Source: Patiria pectinifera (Eukaryota; Echinodermata; Asteroidea; Valvatida; Asterinidae). From it: DNA of 64,000 bases. The position numbers and the translations under genes are program-made. The stretch spans positions 31,808,392 to 31,872,391 of the forward strand of contig CM057142.1 of the NCBI GenBank assembly GCA_029964075.1. Direction: 5' to 3'. Of this stretch, positions 1 to 12,122 are shown piece by piece. A model generated the notes under the pieces. The model was not told the DNA's origin, did not search any database, and worked only from the letters and a program-made list of their open reading frames with translations. How positions within the stretch are numbered: position 1 is the stretch's first letter; each line of letters starts with the position of its first letter.

Positions 1-317
1 TCAGATGCTGTAATTTCAGTGTCAGCTCATTAGTACCCTGATATGGACTGCAAGGACCGGGGTTGATAATTTCTGTCGCAGCAAAAGTGAACATAAGTTG
101 AAGTGTATTAGATTTCACTGAATTTTTAATTTGTTGACATCAATCATAACAACATAATGGCAAGTGTATGACTTCATACCTGTTTTTGAAAAAGTGAATC
201 TTGAGATATAGCATCTGCTACCTTATTAAAGGCAAAGTAGGAAAATTTTGTAGAAGGTAAGGTTTGAAAAATGAAATTATCTGCAGTGCAGATAACTTGG
301 ATTATGTATCTAATTTC

Positions 318-640
318 AGGTACATGCTTATTTCAAGTTTCACCCAGAAAATAGATTTTTTTCCCCTAGTAATACGAAAGTTACTCACCTTTGAATGAGA
401 CATTGAACAAAGTAATCAACCCAATTTTAGTTGTAGAATATTTATTTTCAAATTACATGCGGCCCAACAATTTTTCAGGTGTATATTTGTATATGTTATG
501 GGTGCAAAAGCAATCTCAAATAAAAGCGTATTTTCAGAGTGTTGAAAACGCTTGACATTTGAAAAAATATCAACATATTTGACAATTTGTTGGGAGAAAA
601 AATATATGTTAAAGAGCATGGTTAGAGCAACTTTAAAGTG
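318..640 (+). repeat. MITE family 'TTGCTCT' copy 1
   Basis: Aligns by eye with 47023-47375 over more than 300 bp; shared blocks include ATTTCAAGTTTCACCC, TTTGAATGA, a GTTATGGG run and a GTAGAGCA-type end. The right end reads AGAGCAAC followed by TTTAAAG, with TTAA at 633-636. Other copies lie at 15020-15290, 37340-37512, 39060-39395 and 45537-45863. There is no coding potential; it is probably a non-autonomous DNA transposon. Confidence 0.65.
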
Positions 641-1168
641 AACATGTTAAAGAAGCAAGCTACCGCTAAGATCAAGATAACAAAGGATGTAAGATGTGTT
701 ATTTCAGTCTGAATATATCAAAATAACTTTGCATAGGTTCAGATATTTTCAAGAATTGCCTCTGTGATATTTTGCACTACAGAAATTGGCTTTCCAATTA
801 ACACTGAAGATGTAGCAGCTATTTATCTGGAAATGGCACATTTATTTTGTCTTTGCTACTCGTTATGGAATCGTTTTCACTGGTGTCCACCGGCACCCCT
901 AGGAGACAAGTTGGTAAACCACTTAAAAAATGAGCCCATGCTGATTATGATGACATTACTGGATATTAATTGGTACTCGGTGCACCGTAATCGCCTCTGT
1001 TTGCAGTATACCAGTTGCAGTGAAGTTAGTAAACATATGGATCCGTCTGTCACACTGAAAATGAAATCAAGGAAAATAAGAAAAGTGTTTTTTGGATCAA
1101 TTATTTAATTATAAACCAATTTGTTATGTTGTAATACTGATACAGATTGGACAGAATGGGTCTCTCCG
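640..1168. other. upstream intron, no feature
   Basis: AT-rich sequence; I see no splice-flanked coding block. The 114-codon frame at 764-1108 has codon use and composition like its surroundings and no recognisable motif. Confidence 0.5.
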
Positions 1169-1695
1169 AAGCACCATCGCCATATCAGAATTTTCAATAA
1201 TTGATATATTGGAAATCCATTATCAAGAATACTGTATCCCATGTAAAAGTTAAAGACCATAAAGATGACACTTTGATTTAAAAAAAAAAAAGAGGTTAAA
1301 TTCCAATTTCCCTTGGCTTTCTCTTGAGCGTGCTCAAACTTTTTAAAACAAATCTTTAAAACAAATCTCAGCACTTAGAGTTTGTCCAGAACAGGCAGTT
1401 TCTTTTGAGGTTTCACATTGGGGGAGACCGCCAATTCCAGCGAACACAGAGCACAATGCGACGCCGCTTGGCATTTTTGCGAAGCACAAGTTGCCAGAGA
1501 GTTTTACTTCATTATACAGCAAACGTTAGACACAAAGAAAAAGCACGAATGGGAGACTTAGTTCACAATAATCTGACGCATTTTTGGTATTATTGATATC
1601 AATTCTCAACTTTGAAAATGTTGACACTTCGATGTGATTAAAACATTGCTATTGGCGATATTTATATCAAAATATCGATATATCGACGTTGCTAA
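1169..1695 (+). repeat. MITE family 'TTAGCACCGTCGATAT' copy 1
   Basis: Matches 21887-22445 along its length, for example TCCCATGTAA, GTCTCAGCACT, TTTGTCCAG and ATTGGGGGAGACCGC. The ends are inverted: AGCACCATCGCCATAT at left, ATATCGACGTTGCTAA at right. TCTCTCC occurs just outside both ends (1160-1168 and 1696-1702), suggesting a 7-8 bp target duplication as made by hAT transposases. The interior is rich in TATCGATA-type motifs. Non-coding. Confidence 0.65.
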
Positions 1696-1699
1696 TCTC

Positions 1700-2955
1700 T
1701 CCCTGCCCTTTGAGTAGATCTTTTTTTGTCAAAACAGCACGAGGCTACATGTCAGAAACTTCGAAAGTGCGTTTTTCCTTGGGGGATCCTGAATGCAGTG
1801 TCTGGACGCAGTCAGGAAAAATGCATTCAGGAAGGAAATCTTATTATATCCTAAATGCATAGTTATGAAACTTGTTTTCTCCCTCAGAGTCTTACTCAAA
1901 GTGAATGACTTATGTTTACCTGCCAGTAGACCTAACCCTGGGGGAAAAATGACAGGGGGGGGGAGGGAGAGGTAGAGAGAGAAGGTGTGTCGTGGGATTG
2001 AAGATTCGACACACGCTTCAGCGAGTGTAGTTTAGCACAGAATGATGGAGCATGCCATCCCAACGGGTCCGTACGGGTGGCGCACCATCAAGTCTAATCA
2101 CCCTCACGGTTCATCAATATAACGACTCCTGGGGAGTCGAATTGTCCGAGCGTATCCTAGAACTCCAGGAGAGGGCTGTATAGCTCGACGGCCAGGAATC
2201 GAATTGATGACAGCCGTAAGGAAAGCCCATGAGAATGTGTTGAATGTGAGATTACGTACCTGTATGGCAGCTCTGTTCAGAATACAATCACGCTATGTAC
2301 TCTTACATGTTTGTGCATGTATACACGCATATTGTATATGTTGGTGACATATGTCAACTCTTGAAATCCTTCTGGAGTCATTTGGAATAGGGCTGTTCCG
2401 AATATGTTGAATACCTGAATATTGATCATCAACCGAATGTCCGACTAGCATTTTACCAAATAGCTTATGTGAGTCTCAAGAAGATGATGAAAAACGTCCA
2501 ATTATGTAATTTATTTGTACAAGTTGAGAGGTTTTGCTGTTTGTCAACAACAAAAAAATGCCATTTTTGTTGACAGCAACTTTATACACACATGCTCGAG
2601 AGCCTCCTGGGGAATATTAGCCATAATCTGCATCTTTGAAATCTGTTAACTTTCAGCCAGTCAGCTATCTCAAAAAAAAAAATTAAATCAATGTATTCAT
2701 GAAAAGGCCCAATAATCGAATCCTGAATTTTTAAATTGCTCATAATTGTGTTATGAGAACTATTGTAGCCAGATTATCGAAGAAACAATTTTGTTTGTTT
2801 GTAGTGAGGACATTGTACATGTTTGTAGTGAGGACGGTGTACGGTGAATTGTACAAATAACTGAGGCATATGCATTTTAAATACGCTGGTGTCGTAAGCA
2901 CTTTCACATTCAGTTTAGAACATGCATGTATGTAGAATGAGGAATCAGCAAGAAT
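1700..2955. other. upstream intron, no feature
   Basis: Contains a purine-rich G/A tract at about 1950-1985, a short direct repeat of GTTTGTAGTGAGGAC near 2800-2835, and otherwise unremarkable sequence. No gene or RNA recognised. Confidence 0.5.
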
Positions 2956-2958
2956 TTT

Positions 2959-3264
2959 TGAACCCAGAGTCCCTGGAGGCATTTTTGCTCGGATGCAACC
3001 TCAATCCTGCAAAATCCAACAGCAATCACTGTCAGTATGTTGAGGCAGAGTCAGTGACATCCTGGAGCAGTGCGGAGGATTTCAAGTATAATCTAGGCCA
3101 AAATTTATGCATGGCCGAGCATAAACAATGCAAGGTCAGGCCCAAGAACTTAACACAGTGCATGTATGGTATACTTCAAAATCAGCCACACACTTTTGCC
3201 ATAAAAGCCTCAATCCTGTAAAATTCTTCATTTTCCAAAGAGGATTTGGAAAGGTTAGGGATAA
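2959..3264 (-). repeat. TTAACCCTA MITE family copy 1 (shortened)
   Basis: Matches the inverse of 16731-17189: blocks CCTCAATCCTGCAAAATCC, CAGCAATCACTGTCA, GTGACATCCTGGAGCAGTGC and GGCCAAAATTTATGCATGGC. The ends have decayed from TTAACCCTAACTCCCTAGG to GAACCCAGAGTCCCTGG and from AGGGTTAA to AGGGATAA. It is about 306 bp against 459 bp for the better copy. The open frame through it (2922-3221) is accidental. Confidence 0.65.
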
Positions 3265-5935
3265 AGAAGCAATGATTACCTAGGATTTGAGAGATTTTGA
3301 AAAGATTCGAAGACCAGGCATGAGGGGTCACCAAGTTGAAGTGGACCTGGTAGGAATATTTACTGATTCTATGAGAAAGAATGAGGAAGCGTCCAAAATC
3401 GTCCTGATCCCATCTCATTCATGTAGTTTACCTTTCTGTATCGGGTGTTTATGCTATTAAGATAAAGATTTACGGTAGCACCATATGACAAATCTCTTGT
3501 GTTAATTGTGACTGTGAGGTTCTAAAAAGAACCAGGGAAACTCAACGTTTTGGACAATACATGTACATGCTCTGCCCGCGACAGGCTTTTTACATCTTAA
3601 TAATTGCCTTAAATAGGCAGATGTTATACCTTTTTGTTGGGCTTCTCTTGACTGTCATTAAGTAAAGGCAAAAGTTGCCCAGAATTTTTGAAAAGATTAA
3701 CATGTGAAAGCATGCTGCAAATTGTGGTTTCAAAATTCATCAAATCGTTCTAGATGTATGTATGTATTTACAAAAGGGAAACACTGAACTTTTACCTCCT
3801 CCATAGTTCATTTCAAATTCTGGTACATCAAACATTCTACAATGTAAGGAATGTTAATTGTCTGCACATCTTAACTGTTTTTATTTTTATTTTTTTACAG
3901 TACCGCTTGAAATTCTTAATACATATAATAATCTCACCGTACCACCAGTTTATGCATTTTTATTATAACTTACTGTCAGCTTTATGAACTTAAAGTAAAG
4001 AAAATGGTTTATTTCATATTTAGAAAGGCGTACGCTGCCAAAAAGTCTGGTTGAAAATTGGTCCAAACGTGAGTATCTTTAACTGATACAGATGGATGCT
4101 GATGCATATGATTCACCAGCGTATGTACATGTACATGTACCATGTATGGTAATATTCAAATGGAATGCTTTATTGCATTTTATGTACTGGTACACTCACT
4201 CATTGTTTGCACTCGTTAAAATGTAATTGTGATAGATGTGTACCTGCAGAAATGTGCGGGTTAACTTTGTAGGTCAGGTCAAGAGTACATGTAAATTACA
4301 CAAACTTTAAATGATGAAATAATGAGATTTAAGATTATGTACATATATATGTATACATATGCCAAACTTGTTGTTGATGGATGGGAGATGGTATAGAGGT
4401 CTAACAATCTTGGTGTGCTGTTTTGTCACTGGGTTATGTCTTGTTTTGTGTACTTGTTACATGTATGATATGCAGGTATCGGAAGTGAAGATGCGGGTAC
4501 ATTAGCATTCTTCATCGAGGATAAAAATAACACTTGTCCCACTTCAGTTGTTTCATGCCACTTTAGTCAAAACAATTTATAGTTGTAACACAATTCTCAA
4601 GAAATGAATTAAAATCATTGTAGTGAAAGCTTTGTTCTTTGTAAGCTTTCCTGCTCGTGAATACATAATACTACTCCAAGAACGTGGATTGGATGCTCAA
4701 CTTGTACATTATTTACATTGTATTTGATGCAGCACGCCATATGCTACCGGTACAGTGAAACGCCGCTATAACGAACACCACTATAACGAACATTTGGTTA
4801 TAACAAACGTCTTCACAATAGTGAATTCTATTATAATGCTATAATTATATATGAACAACAGAACAATATGAACACTCTTTTCACTTTCCCCGGACTTATT
4901 GTATATGCGCTTGGCGTGTATTGTTTCGGCATGCACTTTATGTACCAGCATGACCTAGCACTCAGTACATGTTTGAATGTCGTAAATGATGATAATTGTC
5001 ATTTATCGTGTCTGTTCTCGACCAAATATGACAAAACAATAACCATTAGAAATTATGGTTCAAAACATTAAGTCCATTGTATGGTCAATCGTTTGCTTGC
5101 CATTAATTTGTCAAGACACACTACAAAGTCAAATATGAAGCAAAAAAAAAATGGACACTCAAAGTTGCAGAAATGAATCCTTTCACATACATGAACATTC
5201 AAGCGCCATCTGCTTTCAGCCGACACACTATCCACTTTTCTTCAATAGAGGGTAGATTGTATTGACATTTTAAACTGGCAGGCAGCAAAAAAAATCATTC
5301 AGAGTGTATAGGATTTATTGCGCACTAATCTCGTTATAGATGCAATGTGACAGTTTTTAGCCGGTGGCTATACGCTCAGCAGCCTACTCTCTCTTGGCCT
5401 TGCGAGTTGATGCATTTGAACAGCATTTGTATTCCTTCAATGGTTTAAGAGTTTGCCTAATGCTCATCGTCGCTGTTGATGGGTTCTTGTGCTCATAGTC
5501 CATACTGAACTATAGACGTACTACCAGTACAGTTTGCGTTTCAAGCAAAGAGGAATAATGTACTTCCAACTTACAGCAATACCAAAACCCTATCCAGGCA
5601 CTGACCTGAGTCAGTGTCACAATTAGCACTTTGAATAATGACCCAATACCCTCCAAATGAGTTGCTGTATGCTAGCTGATGAAGTTGTGATGTCACTCAC
5701 TGAAAGGTCAACTGTGCTGGTGCGACCATGGTTGCTGCTTCACATGCACTGCAGCGACCAAAACGAAGACAGTGTTTTCCTCTTGCAGTATGAAAACAGG
5801 GCTTCATAAGTGGGCTGACATGGGGAGGAGGTACACGTTGTGGTCCAAGACTGGTTTTGATTTTGTCCCCTAATACAGCCTGTCCCCTAGTTATCGAGCT
5901 TGGTCAATCGCTGCCTTGACACTAGGGCACTATTC
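3265..5935. other. upstream intron, simple motifs only
   Basis: Several TACATGTACATG runs (for example 4124-4142), an ATATATGTATACATAT stretch at about 4342-4362 and a possible transposon terminus at 4751. No exon-like GC-rich block flanked by splice signals. Confidence 0.5.
4751..4800 (+). repeat. possible pogo/Tigger-like terminus
   Basis: ACAGTGAAACGCCGCTATAA, then CGAACACCACTATAACGAAC resembles the terminal repeats of pogo/Tigger transposons. The only candidate for the other end (about 5325-5350, CTCGTTATAGATGCAATG) is a weak match. Single end, low support. Confidence 0.3.
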
Positions 5936-5939
5936 TTGA

Positions 5940-6110
5940 ACAATTAGATCAATCTTGGAAACTTTGGCACTAAGACCTGCAAAATCCAGGGCATACATGT
6001 ACTTCACACAAGTACCAGTATGCTCAGAATTTCTCAGGCCGAGTGCCAATATTCCCGAGATTGGATTTGATTGTTGGAAGCGCCTTCTACCACTTGGTGG
6101 CTTGACCATG
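5940..6110. repeat. foldback element 'GGCAATATTGGCAGCGC', short diverged copy
   Basis: ATGCTCAGAATTTCTCAGGC, GAGTGCCAATATTCCCGAGA and TTGGATTTGATTGTTGG resemble 28300-28370. The left arm has ATCAATCTTGGAAACTTTGG. Overlapping open frames on both strands come from the inverted structure. Confidence 0.5.
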
Positions 6111-8129
6111 CTTGCCAGGGAATTGGAACTGTTATGCCGCATGTTTGTTTGCATCAAATACCTCGCTTTAATGATGGCGTACCCTGAGAAGGGTGTAACA
6201 CAGCCATGCGCGGTGAAAGTCTACGTAACATTGATGGCGGTTCTGAGGCGTTAACTACTACACGGAAACTTCAGTTCGGCCACTGTTTTAGGCTTTATAT
6301 TATAAGATCCTTCTTCAAAATGCAATGGTACGTGTGTAGACACGGATTGATGTTTCGGGGAAATTTGAGCTATCCGTCCATTTTATAAGATTGTCTTTCT
6401 GCTGGAACTTTGCGAGAGTCACTCGTTCATCGCGTACACTATTTACGCAGTACTTGTTTGTTTACGTTATGTGCCTTGCTTTGATTTTTAAGATGGCGTA
6501 TACCCTGAGAAAAGTCTGCTAAAGGGAACCTATAATCCAAATCCAATCTTGATTAAGACTCGGAAGGCGGGGTGTCAAATTTTCAACAGGCAGCATATTA
6601 CTGTCCAGAGCATGTCTTGAGTGACCAGACCAAAAAGACATGTATACATACATGTACATGTAGGGAAACAAATGTATAGGCCCTATCTAGTCCAAGTATG
6701 ATGGCTCACCTGAAAAGCACAGAATACTGCACCCATGCTTCAAATTGCCATTTCTAAATCGGAAATCTCATTAGGGATAACGTGGTTATACTTTCCCATA
6801 CATGTATCAATCAATCGAGCTGTCATTTAGCCTGACAAGATATATCCTCTATCATTTCCTGTACAACCGGGTCCTAGCCGAGCGGACATATTTGCTTAAT
6901 GCAAAGACGATCTTTGTGGGATTGCAGTTTACGTGCGTCATGCGGCCATTAGGTTTGGAGTCTCTTCAAACATCATTAGCGCCCAAACTAATTAATGCTC
7001 GTTAGGTAGCCATAAAAGGATGCCTGGTTGTGCCTCGTCCATACACATATAAACATATGCAGCTGGCTATAGTAAGCGTTATAGTGCTGATGCACAATGG
7101 GAAATTTGTATCTGAAATTCACTAAATCTAATTTTTTTTTAAATTTTAAACTGTTTTTACGCATCCTTAGCAAAAATATAACTGAAAGGCATTGCATGAA
7201 TTTAATGTCCCATTCACAATTTTCGAAAGGACTTCATAATTTTTTTCCAGTGAAACGGCGAAACATTTTAACGTCACATCCGAATTGAAGATTATTCAAT
7301 AATCCCCGACTTCCATCTCACCGCAAACATGTTGAGCATATTCCGAAACATGTTAAACATTCATATGGTGAAACTCTTGATAACATAATAATAGTACCTA
7401 AAAGTATTGATGAGGATCGCAGCTGTGAATGGAACTCACGTGCCATGACATTAATCCATCTTGATTTAAGATGGGACCTCGTTTTTTGTCGGGGTGTTAA
7501 TATGTCTGGAGAAATACGCTGCTTGTCAGCTATAATGCCGTATCAAGCAAGAGGTGCTATAGTTGCCACAAGTCAGGTGTTAGGGGGGCATCAGCCTCCC
7601 CTTACCACCCCGCCTCCCATTCACCCTCATATGTAATTGATTGACTTTTTCGGTGAATTGCCGACACACTTTTTGAATACGTTTTGAATTAACCCTAACC
7701 CCCTAGGCTTTTTTTGGCTAGGAACCGGTGTCTATGAAAATCAGACTCGTAAGAAAATCGAACTCTTTTCCCCTTTTATTGGTTAAACCCTCTCACGTGA
7801 CCAGTCCCTCTCTTAATTATCTGTGTATAAGCATGCGCAATACCACCAATGAGTCCGTATTTCATAAAACCTAAATTCATGCTACACCGGTCCTAAAACC
7901 TGCAAAATCTTCCAATAGCAACCATGTAAAATTTGGATTCTGGTTCTGGTTCTGGTTCTGTTTGAGTCGGTAAAATTCACTCAAGAATATCGATTACACC
8001 AACTTTTGACCTTATGACTCGCATAAAGTGGATGTGGAGATGACCGTAGTAAATCATTCATGAAGTGCTTGGATTCAGCCTCGATACTCCCAAATCATCC
8101 GTTATTTCTTAAATTTGTGTATCGGAGGG
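6111..8129. other. upstream intron, no gene
   Basis: Two copies of a short phrase GATGGCGTA-(TA)CCCTGAGAA lie at 6173 and 6490. A (CTGGTT)n microrepeat is at about 7941-7960. Nothing coding recognised. Confidence 0.5.
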
Positions 8130-8655
8130 GTGACCGTTGCCTCAATCCTTAAAAACAATCACTGTTTATTATTATTATTATTTATTCGACCATCACAAAA
8201 ACAAAACAAAACAAAATTGAGTAAAACGAGCATAAAACAACGAACAACAAGTACAGTAAGACGGTAGCGGGGACCTGGGACGAAAATCCGAATACATGAC
8301 AAGACAATTGACAGTTATGTGGGTCAGGGACCGCAAAAGTAAAATGAACTGCTATTACCCGCGGGTATATGCAGCCCCGCACATAACGTTGAAAAGACAG
8401 ATTACAAGCACAGAAAACAATGGCCCCCGCAGGGGTGATCAAAATGACAGCCAAAAAAAGAGAGAAGCAGTGCAGATGATATCGAGCATAATGCATGGCT
8501 CATTTATGCTGGGTACAGCCAACGAACACCCACCGTGCAGTGCATCCTCCAAAATCAACCCACATGTACCGTACTTTTTGCCATTCAGCCTCTATCCTCC
8601 AAAATCTTCCAAAACCGCATGGAAGATTTTGGAAGATTGAGAAGGGTTATGGTTG
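8130..8655 (-). repeat. TTAACCCTA MITE fragment split by a retroelement-like insertion
   Basis: 8132-8165 carries the family block GCCTCAATCCTTAAAAACAA and CACTGT; the family resumes at about 8530 with GCAGTGCATCCTCCAAAATC and runs to AGGGTTATGGTT near 8650. Between them lies an unrelated stretch opening with (TTA)n at 8166, as at the 3' tail of a non-LTR element on the minus strand. The family's middle part is missing. Confidence 0.45.
8166..8520 (-). mobile_element. possible 3' fragment of a non-LTR retroelement
   Basis: Begins with (TTA)n at 8166-8185 and continues with about 330 bp unlike the flanking MITE. Read on the minus strand, a simple (TAA)n tail at the 3' end is typical of CR1/RTE/L2-type retroelements and the SINEs they mobilise. 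The minus-strand frame at 8182-8496 (104 codons) shows no motif I recognise. Assignment is tentative. Confidence 0.35.
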
Positions 8656-9989
8656 AAAGGTGAAAAATGCAGCGGAATTTCTAACAGGCATCTTGGAATA
8701 CTTCCTGTATTTTGTTTGGATCTACTTCGTTTGTTCGTTTACTTTGAGGCATTTCCTGTTGTCGTTTTTTCCTGAATAAGAATAGACGAGAAAAAAATTT
8801 GTCAAGAATGGCAGATCTGGAGTACGTCATCTTCCCTATGTACATGGACGTGAATACAGAAGTCTTAACTATGCTTCTAACTACCAGAAATATTGCAAAG
8901 AAATAGTTCATTAAAAAAAGCCATAATGTCTTTGTATTTTAACACGTATTTATAAATGTTATCAATTCCAGAAAATTAGCCATGGCGACATGTTAATGGG
9001 GGACCGTTAATGGGCCTTATGCACGAGTTGGCCATTTTTGTCGTTTTCCCTGAATGTGTTTCGTAAATTGTGAACTGTTGAATGGGATGGTGCCAGACTT
9101 TTTATTCACTATAGCCTCACTTGGTTTTATTTTTTAAATGTGGCTTAAAACGTTAGAGTTTGTTTAATCACAAATTTTAAATTATTCATCTGAGCTGACT
9201 GGAATTAATTTATAACATCATTGCTTTCATTTCTCTACACAAGTTCCAAAAATAGCACCTCAGATTTTACCTCACTCTCAATCCAATATGGCCGAGTCGT
9301 GAATTAGGCCCATTGACTTGCAGATGGTGTACATGTACAGTACACACTGTTTATTTGAGCTCTTTACCAATGGCCAATTGGAAATATGTACCCTGATGGT
9401 CTCTTAATGCAAACCGGGCAGTTTTGAACTAGAATGCCGTTATTAGATCACATTGAATTCACCGGTGATAGCATAGGTAGATTTACAGATGTGTAAGTGT
9501 TGCTGCGGGACACATGCGCACTATGGCATTCTCCTATTGCTCAGAAACTCACTGCGAAGCCTTGGGAATTTTCAACCAATAAGTAAGGTGTTGGATTTCT
9601 CCTGCTCTACCTGAGTGCATATAATGGCCACTGAGGACGACGAGATAATGCGCGCCGTGAGCTCGTGCTTGGAACACCTGAAAACAAGGTCGGGGCATGT
9701 TTCAAAATGTGCTCGGTATTAACAAAAAAAATCAATAATTGATGTAGAATGTACTGGATACAGTAACTACATTATGTAAAAATACAGACGTCAACATTCA
9801 TAGTGCAAGTCATGAGTGGTCCAAAATCCTCAACATTCTGAATCATGTAGTGATTTACGATGAAGCAACAGACTCTTTGTCCTGGAAGGTTTAGCCATCT
9901 ATTCTGGTCACCAGCCACTGCAAAATCAACTAGTGGGAGGGGCTTTTTTTGGGGGGGGGGGACCTGGACACCAGCTGTCTATATGGGGG
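8656..9989. other. upstream intron, no gene
   Basis: No repeat partner seen in the window and no coding block. A long G-run at about 9946-9960 borders SINE A copy 1. Confidence 0.5.
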
Positions 9990-10190
9990 GGGGAGCCTGA
10001 AGAAACCTGTAGAGAAGAGACAATGAGAAGAAATTACAGTCTTAGAGGTGGGAGGAAAATCCCAGAAGAATATTCTGGGGAAAACCAATGGAATCAGGTA
10101 GGGACTGAAAACCCAATTCACATGTGGTCCGGGCAGGAATTGAACCCACAGCGGTGGAAGGCGAGGAAAGTAACCACTGCGCCAACCTAA
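9990..10190 (-). mobile_element. tRNA-derived SINE family A, copy 1
   Basis: Minus-strand SINE. The tRNA-like head is at the right (GGTTGGCGCAGTGGTTACTT, then a degenerate B box TGGGTTCAATTCC) and the body runs leftwards through GGGTTTTCAGTCCCTACCTG to AGGTTTCTTCAGGCT at 9994. It aligns with copies at 24368-24636, 34370-34661 and 54899-55130, and with the opposite-strand copy at 19738-19875. It is truncated at its 3' end by a G-rich tract. Confidence 0.7.
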
Positions 10191-12122
10191 TTGTAGCAGG
10201 TAGCAGTTTGGCGCAGGTTCGGGCAACCTGACAATTAAAAAACAAAAAACAAACAAAAAAAACTACATGCAATAGTGGGTGAACACCAACTCCCACACAT
10301 CTGGGGGAGGGAGGGGGGGGGGGGGCACACCATGCCCCCATCAGCCCATACACTTGATATGAATATGACTTGACAAAATTTTGATACTGGTAAAAACAAA
10401 TCTTGCGTGACTCGCACAACTTACAGCTGTATTAGCACGTAGTTATATGTTCTGTTTGTGAAGGGGCATTGGCAAATACCAACTTATTTGCTCAAGCTGT
10501 TTCAGTTTCGTTTTTCCAATAAAAAAATGACTGATTTGAACCACTGACCTCGGGATTGTTTACCAGCCTGATTCTGGTCTCCTCAACGCTCGTAAACTGG
10601 TCCCCTGCAAAATACACATTGTAGGTGTTTAATCAACCTGTTCCGCCCAAGCCTCAAATACAGTCCACGTCAAGTTGTGTACCCAATTGCATCCTTAAAA
10701 CTACCATGAAATGGCCAATTGACAGCAAAACATTATCTACAGGCCTAGACCTTCCGTCCTCAAAATTAAAGATGTTCAAACTGTGGCTATCGAAGGAAAG
10801 TGAATTCCACTCACAAAATTTGGTAGAAATTGGATATTTCGGGTAGGCCCTATGGTGCTGTTCAACTCACATTGAGACAGTGCCGGTGACCCCCATTGCC
10901 AAAGAAAAACAAAACCTGAGGTGAAATAAGCCTGAAGTGCATGCAGCCATGATGAAAAATACTTATTACATACTCTCACCATTGTTTGCTAATGTTGCTG
11001 TCAATTGTCATGCAATTAACAACGGCTCGCCTCTGGGTGATGTCTAAACACGCTATTTAATCCCTCGTGCCTTTTGTACACACACACACAAAGTCCGTAA
11101 AGTCTGTGGAGGCAGACCATGTGTTGATCTAGTTAAATTGGCCCCAGTGCATACCCCAGAGTATTGATGGGGTTTTGACAAGAGATACAAAATACTGTTC
11201 AAATGACTCTTGAGAATCAGTATTTTGGCTGTGCAGAAATTGGCTGGAAACTTTAGCCTTATGCGAAATCGAAATTTTTGGATAAAATAATCCCGTTGCA
11301 AAGTAAAACCTTCCTGCTGTCTGAATAATCACAGGCAGTCACAAAATCAATCCTTTTCCCCTCCCAACAATAAGACATTCCTTGTAAGCAATGTGATTAG
11401 TCGCACTCCATCAACAGACAAAAGCAGGTAACTGGTATGAGGTACCGTACAGCCAAAGCAAAGCAAACAGTCACAGCCAGTCGATTCTGCTATGTACATG
11501 AATATATGGGAGCTTTTAACCTTTACAAACAGTCACTTGATTTGATTACTGGAATGGCTGAATTGTTGAATTTGCCAGCCGTAGAGAGAGGGTTTTAAAA
11601 GAGAAGAGAGAGCATCTTTTTAAAATGATGCCAAGAGCGCATTGATGTGTTCAATGTGCCTTGTACTTTGAGATTATTAGACACGGTTCATTTTGGCTTG
11701 ACGTATTTCTCACATTCAGATGAAATCAGGCCTTTTTCATGTAATAAGACTAAGAGCATCCATGGGGCATGGCATTTAAGTGGTGTTTTCAGAGTTTGCC
11801 CCTACTTCATAATCACATCAGTTAAATTGTGTTTGAATAGAGTCAATCGGTCATATGGCATAATGGGTATGACATTTTGTGTATGTGCAAACTAAGCTGT
11901 ACTTGAGATGTGAACAATAGAATGTTAGAAATCTTTTGTTCAGGACAAACAGACTGAAATCTGCCCATTGGTTATCACAGTTTAGGCTTTGCAATGAAAG
12001 GACAGCATCAAAGAGCACCTGATTGTCCAGACATTTGTGCCTCAACAGACTTCCTTGTTGACATTATTGTCAGTATGTCTGCATTGTGCCCAGATATACT
12101 AGAGGAGTTAACTTGCCTTTTG
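10191..12122. other. upstream intron, no gene
   Basis: G-runs near 10303-10325, a (CA)n microsatellite at about 11082-11093, and otherwise unique-looking AT-rich DNA. Open frames here are short and unlike known proteins. Confidence 0.5.

Noticed and set aside
2922-3221. 99-codon open frame
   Set aside because: It coincides with a copy of the TTAACCCTA MITE family, whose other copies do not keep the frame.
5930-6254. Overlapping open frames on both strands
   Set aside because: They arise from an inverted-repeat element; no known protein similarity recognised.
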